The notes under the pieces were generated by a model that saw only the letters and a program-made list of their open reading frames with translations, was not told where the DNA came from and searched no databases. This document shows positions 26,857-33,019 of a stretch of DNA of 64,000 nucleotides, in pieces. Location of the stretch: assembly GCF_042887685.1 (NCBI RefSeq), contig NZ_JBHVOS010000027.1, forward strand, positions 3,486-67,485. The letters are read 5' to 3'. Position 1 is the stretch's first letter, and each line of letters begins with the position of its first letter. The DNA comes from Oerskovia sp042887685. Lineage in GTDB: Bacteria > Actinomycetota > Actinomycetes > Actinomycetales > Cellulomonadaceae. The position numbers were made by a program, and so were the translations under genes.

Positions 26857-28379
26857 GCGGCACTTCCTTCCATGACGAGGTCGAGCACGCCGTGCTCGTC
26901 GATCGAATCTGCTGGGCCTTCGTGCACGACGCGTCCCTCCGAGATCACGAGGACGCGGTCGGAGAGACCGAGCACCTCGTCGATCTCGCTCGAGACCACG
27001 AGCACGGCCGCACCCGACGCCGCGAGGTCGCGGATCAGTGCGTAGATCTCGGCGCGCGCCCCGACGTCGACGCCCCGGGTGGGCTCGTCGAGCAGGAGGA
27101 CCCGGCACCCGTGCACGAGCCAGCGCGCCAGGAGCGCCTTCTGCTGGTTGCCGCCGGACAGCGTCCGGGCGTTCCGCTCGACCCCTGCGGGACGCAGGTC
27201 GAGCGAGACGGCCTGCTCCTTCGCCGCGGCCCGCTCCGCCCTCTCGTCGAGGAAGCCCGCCTTCGCGAAGCGCCCGAACGTCGAGAGGGTGATGTTGCGG
27301 TAGACCGGCTCGTCGAGCAGCAGGCCCTGGCTCTTGCGCTCCTCGGGGCACAGGCCGATGCCCGCGTCGACCGCGGCGGCGACCGAGCCGCCTCGGAGCT
27401 TCTTGCCCGCGACGGCGACGGTGCCCTCGGTCGCTCGACGCGCCCCGTAGACGGTCTCGAGGATCTCGGAGCGGCCGGAGCCGACGAGCCCGGCGAAGCC
27501 CAGGACCTCACCCGCGCGGACCTCGAACGAGACGTCCGCGAACTTCCCTTCGAGCCCGAGCGACTCGACCGCGAGCAGCACGTCCGCCTCGTCGGCGACC
27601 GGCGCACGCTCGGGGAAGACGTTGTCGACCGCGCGCCCCGTCATGAGCTTGATGAGCTCGGCCGTCGGGGTCTGCGAGACCGCGAGGTTCTGCGCGACCG
27701 TGCGCCCGTCCTTGAGGACCGTGATCCGGTCGCCGATCGCACGGATCTCCTCGAGGCGGTGCGAGATGTAGACGATCGCGACCCCGCTCCCGGTGAGCTG
27801 GCGCACGACGCGGAACAGGTTCTCGACCTCTTCGCTGTCGAGCACCGCGGAGGGCTCGTCCATGACGATGACCCGTGCGTCGTGCGAGAGTGCGCGCGCC
27901 ATGGACACGATCTGCTTGCCCGCGGCGGACAGCTCACCCACCTCGCGGTGGGGCGAGATCTCGGGGTGCCCGAGGCGCTTCATGAGCTCACGCGTGTTCT
28001 TGGCCGCCGTGCGCCGGCTGGAGAAGCCCGCGGTCGACAGCTCGTGCCCGAGGTAGATGTTCTCGGCGACGGTCAGGCCGTCGACGACGTCGAGCTCCTG
28101 GTACATCGTGGCGACCCCGAGCTTGAGCGCGGCCACGGGGTGCGGGATCGTGACGACCTCGCCGTCGATGAGGATCTGCCCCTCGTTGGGCTGGTGCGCG
28201 CCGGCGAGCACCTTGATGAGGGTGGACTTGCCGGCACCGTTCTGGCCGAGGAGGCAGTGGACCTCTCCGGGGAGGATGTCGAGATCGACGCCGTCGAGTG
28301 CTCGGGCGCCGGGAAACTGCTTGACGATGCCCTGCATCTGCAGGAGCGGCCGGGTGGGCTGAGGGTCTGCGTTGACCAT
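26853..28379 (-). CDS. Sugar ABC transporter ATP-binding protein (importer B), duplicated NBD
   Basis: A 508-aa RbsA/MglA-type double ATPase. NBD1 has Walker A GQNGAGKST and Walker B VIVMDEPSAVL. NBD2 has the altered P-loop GLVGSGRSE, signature LSGGNQQK and Walker B LLLDEPTRGVDVG. ATG 28379 fits the family N-terminus (PLLQMQGIVKQFPG). It also sits exactly 7 nt behind a TAGTTT -10 box, so the message is probably leaderless. The frame is open for 89 codons further upstream, but that stretch has no family similarity and crosses the operator. It is the first gene of operon B. Confidence 0.92.
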   Translation of the reverse strand: MVNADPQPTRPLLQMQGIVKQFPGARALDGVDLDILPGEVHCLLGQNGAGKSTLIKVLAGAHQPNEGQILIDGEVVTIPHPVAALKLGVATMYQELDVVDGLTVAENIYLGHELSTAGFSSRRTAAKNTRELMKRLGHPEISPHREVGELSAAGKQIVSMARALSHDARVIVMDEPSAVLDSEEVENLFRVVRQLTGSGVAIVYISHRLEEIRAIGDRITVLKDGRTVAQNLAVSQTPTAELIKLMTGRAVDNVFPERAPVADEADVLLAVESLGLEGKFADVSFEVRAGEVLGFAGLVGSGRSEILETVYGARRATEGTVAVAGKKLRGGSVAAAVDAGIGLCPEERKSQGLLLDEPVYRNITLSTFGRFAKAGFLDERAERAAAKEQAVSLDLRPAGVERNARTLSGGNQQKALLARWLVHGCRVLLLDEPTRGVDVGARAEIYALIRDLAASGAAVLVVSSEIDEVLGLSDRVLVISEGRVVHEGPADSIDEHGVLDLVMEGSAA

Positions 28380-28422
28380 GTGGGAGAAACTAACGGACCT
28401 TTTGACGGCGGTCAAGCAGAAG
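28380..28422 (-). promoter_or_regulatory. Promoter of importer operon B with ROK-type operator over the -35
   Basis: TTGACC (28415-28410), a 17-nt spacer and TAGTTT (28392-28387) end 7 nt before ATG 28379. The -35 is embedded in the 24-nt site 28399-28422, CTTTTG-N12-CAGAAG, matching the operators at 15219 and 28664. Same architecture as operon A. Confidence 0.82.
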
Positions 28423-28502
28423 ATCTCGAACTTTCGCTTCGTTACCCCACCGTGACCGACAAAAGTGGGCATGACCGTCCGAACCGCCAGGGGCTCCCGT
28501 CG

Positions 28503-28518
28503 CGTGACCCAGGTCACT
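28503..28518. promoter_or_regulatory. CRP/GlxR-like palindrome GTGA-N6-TCAC
   Basis: GTGACCCAGGTCAC at 28504-28517 is a perfect 6-2-6 palindrome fitting the GTGA-N6-TCAC core of actinobacterial CRP/GlxR sites. A further GGTCACC half follows at 28523-28529. It lies in the 375-bp divergent region between the importer B operon and the ROK gene, about 125 bp upstream of the operon B promoter. cAMP-dependent control is inferred only. Confidence 0.5.
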
Positions 28519-28651
28519 CGAGGGTCACCGCGACACTGCGCGACGAGCGGTGCATAGAGGAGGAAACGGTCGAACGACAGGAGCTCCGGGGTCCCGGCCG
28601 GCGAGGCGCGAGCTCTCGCAGGGCTCCGGCGACCTTGCCGCAGCAAACCAC

Positions 28652-28690
28652 ACGCTAGGTCGGCTTTTGTCGATCGTCAAGCAAAAGCCG
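28652..28690. promoter_or_regulatory. Perfect operator palindrome upstream of the ROK gene, with a minus-strand promoter
   Basis: The arms CGGCTTTTG (28661-28669) and CAAAAGCCG (28682-28690) are perfect inverted repeats around 12 nt. This is the most symmetrical of the three operators. On the minus strand TTGACG (28680-28675), a 17-nt spacer and TAGCGT (28657-28652) form a second good promoter pointing towards importer operon B. The rightward ROK promoter could use TACGCT at 28701-28706. Autoregulation is inferred. Confidence 0.75.
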
Positions 28691-28754
28691 AAGATCGCAG
28701 TACGCTAGACGGATTGTCACCACTGCGTAGCAACGAGAGGCTCCGTGATACATC

Positions 28755-29942
28755 GTGCCCACCGAGGAACTGCTGAAGTTCGCCCCCCGCCCGACCGGCG
28801 CCGGGGACATGTTCCAGCTGCTCCGCGACGGCCAACCCCGCACGCGGGCTGACCTCGCCGCGATCACCGGGCAGGCGCGGTCGACGATCGCGGCCCGCAT
28901 CGACCTGCTGATGGCCTCCGGGCTCATCGCCCCCGCGGGCGAGGCGAGCTCGACCGGCGGCAGACCGCCCGTGACGTTCGCCTTCAGCCCCGGTGCACGC
29001 ATCGTCCTCGCCGTGGACCTGGGCGCGACGCACGCGCGCCTCGCGGTCACGGACCTCGCCTCGAACGTCCTCGCGGAGGTCGACGCACCGCTCGCCATCT
29101 CCGACGGCCCCGAGAACGTCCTCGCCTGGGTCGCCGAGACGGGCGAGAAGCTCATCGCGACGACCGGGCGCGACCTCAAGGACCTGGTGAGCGTCGGCGT
29201 CGGGCTCCCCGGGCCCGTCGAGCACTCGACCGGGCGCCCCATCAACCCGCCCATCATGCCCGCGTGGGACGACGTCGACGTGCCCGCGATCCTCAAGCGG
29301 ACGTTCGACGCCTCGGTCCTCGTGGACAACGACGTCAACATCATGGCCCTCGGCGAGCACCGCACCGCGTGGCCCGGCGTGAGCGACCTGCTCTTCGTCA
29401 AGGTCGCCACCGGCATCGGCGCGGGGGTCATCTCGGACGGCGAGCTGCGCCGCGGCGCCCAGGGCGCGGCCGGCGACATCGGCCACATCGCCGTGCCCAA
29501 CGCGACGGACACCCCATGCCGCTGCGGCAACATCGGCTGCCTCGAGGCCGTCGCGAGCGGCCAGGCCATCGCGGGCGCCCTCAAGAAGGAGGGTCTGGAG
29601 GCCACCAACAGCGGCGACGTCGTGTCGCTCGTGCGCGGTGGCGACCTCATGGCGTCCCACGCCGTGCGCCAGGCCGGGCGCGACATCGGAGCCGTCCTCG
29701 CCGCGTGCGTGAGCCTGCTCAACCCCTCCATGATCGTGGTCGGCGGCGTCATCGCCGACGCGGGAGAGCACCTCATCGCGGGCATCCGCGAGATCGTCTA
29801 CCAGCGCTCGCTGCCGCTGGCCACGCAGCACCTGCGCATCGTCACGTCCCAGGCACGGGGGCAGGCGGGCGTGCTCGGTGCGAGCGCCATGGCGATCGAT
29901 CACGTACTCTCTCCCGCAGCGATCGATGCCCTGATCGCGTGA
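28755..29942 (+). CDS. ROK-family transcriptional regulator
   Basis: A 395-aa regulator. A winged helix-turn-helix lies at about residues 20-60 (RADLAAITGQARSTIAARID). The ROK sugar-kinase-like domain has VDLGATHARLAV at 87-98 and the zinc motif CxCGNIGCLE (Cys255, Cys257, Cys262, with His244 upstream). The ROK DNA-binding subgroup (NagC/Mlc/XylR-like) represses sugar genes until a sugar or sugar phosphate binds. Divergent from importer operon B and next to its own operator, it is the obvious controller of the island. The GTG start has GAGAGG about 14 nt upstream, which is long spacing, but no better start is visible. Confidence 0.9.
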   Translation: MPTEELLKFAPRPTGAGDMFQLLRDGQPRTRADLAAITGQARSTIAARIDLLMASGLIAPAGEASSTGGRPPVTFAFSPGARIVLAVDLGATHARLAVTDLASNVLAEVDAPLAISDGPENVLAWVAETGEKLIATTGRDLKDLVSVGVGLPGPVEHSTGRPINPPIMPAWDDVDVPAILKRTFDASVLVDNDVNIMALGEHRTAWPGVSDLLFVKVATGIGAGVISDGELRRGAQGAAGDIGHIAVPNATDTPCRCGNIGCLEAVASGQAIAGALKKEGLEATNSGDVVSLVRGGDLMASHAVRQAGRDIGAVLAACVSLLNPSMIVVGGVIADAGEHLIAGIREIVYQRSLPLATQHLRIVTSQARGQAGVLGASAMAIDHVLSPAAIDALIA

Positions 29943-29959
29943 GCGCCAACGGAGGACTC

Positions 29960-30625
29960 ATGAGCGTGCCGGACCGTCGGGCCCTGATCGTCCGGGGAGG
30001 ATGGCCAGGCCACTCCCCCGAGGAGAGCACCGACCTCTTCCTCCCCTTCCTCAAGGAGTCGGGCTTCGACGTCGTCGTCGAGTCCTCTCTCGAGGTGTAC
30101 GCGGACGCCGAGTACATGGCCGGCGTCGACCTGATCGTCCAGTCCTGGACCATGGGCGAGATCCTGCCCGACGAGATGCGCGGCCTGCGCCAGGCCGTGA
30201 CGAGCGGGACGGGTCTCGCGGGCTGGCACGGCGGGATCATCGACTCGTACCGCATGGCCACGGACTACCTGCAGATGCTCGGCGGCCAGTTCGCCGCGCA
30301 CCCGGGAGACCTGGTCGAGCACACCGTCGAGATCCTGCCCGAGCACGCCGACCACCCGATCGTCGCCGGCGTCGGACCGATCACCCTCCGCTCCGAGCAG
30401 TACTGGGTGCTCGCGGACTCGCTCAACGAGGTCCTCGCGACCACGACCATCGAACCCACGGCCGGCTCCCCGTGGCGCTCCCCCGTCGTCTCCCCCTCGA
30501 TCTGGACCCGTCAGTGGGGCGAGGGACGCATCTTCGTGTGCGCGCCGGGGCACCAGCTCGCCGACCTCGAGACCCCCGCGCTGCGCACCGTGATCGAGCG
30601 CGGGCTGCTGTGGGCCGCCCGGTGA
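29960..30625 (+). CDS. ThuA-like domain protein (small, cytoplasmic)
   Basis: A 221-aa protein consisting of a single ThuA (class-I glutamine-amidotransferase-like) domain. It has no signal peptide, unlike the two giant ThuA fusions. Visible features are RALIVRGGWPGHSP at the N-terminus, the GLAGWHGGIIDSY segment that replaces the amidotransferase nucleophile elbow, and HPIVAGVGPITLRSEQYW. It starts 17 nt after the ROK gene with GGAGG closely upstream of ATG 29960, so the two genes form an operon. ThuA acts on 3-keto-disaccharides in rhizobial trehalose use. A comparable cytoplasmic role on the products of the Gfo/Idh enzymes is inferred. Confidence 0.85.
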   Translation: MSVPDRRALIVRGGWPGHSPEESTDLFLPFLKESGFDVVVESSLEVYADAEYMAGVDLIVQSWTMGEILPDEMRGLRQAVTSGTGLAGWHGGIIDSYRMATDYLQMLGGQFAAHPGDLVEHTVEILPEHADHPIVAGVGPITLRSEQYWVLADSLNEVLATTTIEPTAGSPWRSPVVSPSIWTRQWGEGRIFVCAPGHQLADLETPALRTVIERGLLWAAR

Positions 30626-30663
30626 CGCTCCCCCGCACCTAGCGGGCGAGCGCACGAGCACGA

Positions 30664-30701
30664 CGAACGGTCGACGACCCGTCGGGGTCGTCGACCGTTC
30701 G
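30664..30701. terminator. Strong bidirectional terminator
   Basis: Perfect 17-bp arms (CGAACGGTCGACGACCC / GGGTCGTCGACCGTTCG) enclose a 4-nt loop. They lie midway between the convergent ThuA and MetE-like genes and mark the right edge of the sugar island. Confidence 0.85.
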
Positions 30702-30775
30702 TGCTCCCGGCGCTGCCACGCACCGGGGCACGTCCGGTCACCGACGTACGCTGCGCCGTCGGGCAGCGGGCACTC

Positions 30776-31894
30776 CTACCAGGGGCGCGCGACCGCCGTG
30801 TGCACGTCGAGCAGCGGGCCGGTGCGCTCGCTCGGGCCGCGCCCGAACCCGCACTCGGTGCCCACGCCGACCTCGCGGCCCAGGACCTGGGTCGCAGCAG
30901 CGAGGCGACGCTGCGCGCCCTCGACACCGTCCTCGTGGTGCACCACGCCGAGGTAGAGCTCGGTCGCGTCGTCGATCGTGAGGTCCGCGAGCGGGGCGAC
31001 GTACTCGACGTCGTCGCGCTCGATCGGCACGGGCAGGTGGAACCACGCGATCTCGCGCGAGACGGTCGCAGCCAGCCCGTTCGCGACCTCGACCAGGCGG
31101 CGCGTGTCGGACGGCTCGACGAAGTGCTTCTCGGCGACGTCGCCGTAGCAGAGGTGGAAGCCGAGCTCGACGCCCGCGGGCACCGCGGAGGCCACGCGAG
31201 CGGCGCGCGCGACGCAGCCCGCGAGCACCTCGTCGGAGTCGACCGCGAACCACGCCTGGGCCGGGCCGGCACCGAGGTTCGCACCTTCGATCAGTGCGAA
31301 CTCGCTCGCGAGGTCGAGCTGGATCGCGAGGTCGTCCGCGGGGACCGCGGCGACGATCGCCTCGATCTCGCGCAGCATCGCGGCCTCATAGGCGGGGTAG
31401 ACGGCCTCTCGCGCGTCGGGGACGACGAAGGCCACGACGGGGGCGAGCGGCGTGGGCAGGCACACCTGGAAGCGGGTGCCCGCGGGGATCGCACCCTCCC
31501 CGCACAGCCGCGCGAAGTCCGCGTACGACGCCGCCGCCGCGGCCGCGTAGCCCAGCTCGCCGAAGGCCAGCTCGTCCGCCGGGACCGAGCCGTCGAGCAC
31601 GAGAGGACGTACGTCGAACCCGGCGACGACCACCGGCTCGATCGGCAACCGTGCCAGGCCCGGTGCGGCGTCGAAGCGCTCGCCCTGGAAGAGGATCCAG
31701 TGGAAGCGCTCGCCGACCTCGCCGTCGGGGATGCGCCTGAGGTGCGTGCCCGCGTGCGCGGCGACCGTGCGGAACGTGTCCTCGGCCGTGGGAAGGTTCA
31801 CGGAACCGACGAGGTGCGCGCCGCGCACCTGGGCGCGGTCCTGCGGGGCGGTGTCGTGCGGGGAGGGCTGGGTCGCGGGGGTCGCCTGAGTCAT
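30776..31894 (-). CDS. MetE/UROD-fold zinc methyltransferase-like protein
   Basis: A 372-aa protein with the fold of the C-terminal half of cobalamin-independent methionine synthase. Putative zinc ligands match that family: His and Cys in GFHLCYGD and Cys in VGTECGFGRG. The N-terminal RGAHLVGSV and RRIPDGEVGER segments are typical of the stand-alone 'methionine synthase II-like' group. Half-length proteins of this kind are thought to move methyl groups to thiols, and the real acceptor is unknown. Transcription is probably leaderless: TACGAT (31906-31901) ends 6 nt before ATG 31894. It is not obviously linked to its neighbours. Confidence 0.75.
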   Translation of the reverse strand: MTQATPATQPSPHDTAPQDRAQVRGAHLVGSVNLPTAEDTFRTVAAHAGTHLRRIPDGEVGERFHWILFQGERFDAAPGLARLPIEPVVVAGFDVRPLVLDGSVPADELAFGELGYAAAAAASYADFARLCGEGAIPAGTRFQVCLPTPLAPVVAFVVPDAREAVYPAYEAAMLREIEAIVAAVPADDLAIQLDLASEFALIEGANLGAGPAQAWFAVDSDEVLAGCVARAARVASAVPAGVELGFHLCYGDVAEKHFVEPSDTRRLVEVANGLAATVSREIAWFHLPVPIERDDVEYVAPLADLTIDDATELYLGVVHHEDGVEGAQRRLAAATQVLGREVGVGTECGFGRGPSERTGPLLDVHTAVARPW

Positions 31895-31975
31895 GAACGC
31901 ATCGTAGACGCGGGTACCACTTCACTGGCCGGGCCGACCATCGCTCGGCGGTCGGCCTGTGGCACCATCTCGGAG

Positions 31976-32959
31976 ATGACCTCCCCGACACCCTTCAGCG
32001 GGCTGCTCGCCTACCCGATCACGCCGCTGGGCACCGACGGGCTCCCCGACCTGGGCGCGCTGGCGTGCCTCGTCCAGGACGCGGTCCGTGCCGGGGTCGA
32101 CGGCGTCACGGTCCTCGCGTCGTCGGGCGCGGGCACGTCCTTCTCCCCCGGGGAGCGCGCCGCCGTGGTGACCGCCGCGGTCCGCGCGGCGCACGACGCC
32201 GGTCCCGGCCCCTCGGGGCGGCGGGTCCCGGTGCACGTCGCGGTCGCGGCCCCCTCGACCGCCGAGGCCGTGCGGAACGCGGTCGCCGCGCAGGCCGGCG
32301 GGGCCGACGGGCTGGTCCTGACCCCCTTCGCGTACGTCCCGCTCGTCGACGCCGAGGTCGTGGCCCTGTTCGAGTCCGTGGCCGCCGAGACGGACCTGCC
32401 CGTGTGCTTCTACAACCGGCCTGCCCAGAGCGGGTACGACGTGACGCCCGAGGTCCTGGCCCACCTCGCCTCCACCGCCAGGCTCCGAGGCCTCAAGGAA
32501 CCCGCGGGGCGGACGGACGTGGGCGCACGGCTGGACGCCGTCCGGACCGCGGTCGCGGGCGAGCCCTTCGCCGTGGGGCTGAGCGGCGACCTCGCCATGA
32601 CCGAGGGCGCCTTCACGACCCTGCCGTCGAGCGACGCCTGGCACACCGGGCTCGCAGCCCTCGTGCCCGACGAGTACGTCGTGGTGCGCCGCGCGCACGT
32701 CGACCGGCGGCCCCTCGACGCGGTCGTGGAGCGGTCCTGGATCCTCGCCCTGGCCCGCGAGCTCGGGCGGCTGCGGCCCGTCGCGGGACTCCACGCGCTC
32801 GCCGAGCTGCTCGACGTGCCGACCGGCCCGCCACGGGGGCCGGTCCTGGCGACGCCACCCGAGCAGACCGCAGGACTGCGGGCCGTGCTGGCACGCCGAC
32901 CGGCCGCGCTGCCCGGCCCTGGGGTACCGGGTCCCGGGGAGCCTGGCCCCACGACGTAG
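31976..32959 (+). CDS. DapA-family class I aldolase/lyase (DHDPS/NAL-like)
   Basis: A 327-aa (beta/alpha)8 protein of the dihydrodipicolinate synthase / N-acetylneuraminate lyase family. The Schiff-base lysine is Lys174 (RGLKEPAG) and the catalytic tyrosine Tyr146 (CFYNRP). The N-terminus GLLAYPITPL fits the family start. Substrates in this family are pyruvate plus an aldehyde, or sugar acids such as KDG. Here a sugar-acid or dihydrodipicolinate-like role cannot be distinguished. The C-terminal ~35 residues are a low-complexity Pro/Gly tail absent from typical members. It is divergent from the MetE-like gene, and CGGAG abuts ATG 31976. Confidence 0.8.
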   Translation: MTSPTPFSGLLAYPITPLGTDGLPDLGALACLVQDAVRAGVDGVTVLASSGAGTSFSPGERAAVVTAAVRAAHDAGPGPSGRRVPVHVAVAAPSTAEAVRNAVAAQAGGADGLVLTPFAYVPLVDAEVVALFESVAAETDLPVCFYNRPAQSGYDVTPEVLAHLASTARLRGLKEPAGRTDVGARLDAVRTAVAGEPFAVGLSGDLAMTEGAFTTLPSSDAWHTGLAALVPDEYVVVRRAHVDRRPLDAVVERSWILALARELGRLRPVAGLHALAELLDVPTGPPRGPVLATPPEQTAGLRAVLARRPAALPGPGVPGPGEPGPTT

Positions 32960-32961
32960 AG

Positions 32962-33009
32962 GGCTCCGATCGGGCACCCAGGCGGGCCACCGTGGGCCCT
33001 GCCGGAGCC
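32962..33009. terminator. Hairpin between convergent genes
   Basis: GGCTCCG (32962-32968) pairs with CGGAGCC (33003-33009), and GGGC/GCCC segments inside may extend it. It lies between the converging DapA-like gene and ligA. Confidence 0.5.
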
Positions 33010-33019
33010 GTGCGTGCCG

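Noticed and set aside
28380..28646. An 89-codon in-frame N-terminal extension of the importer B ATPase
   Set aside because: The extension has no similarity to the family, crosses the operator and promoter, and ATG 28379 sits at the expected family start 7 nt behind a -10 box.
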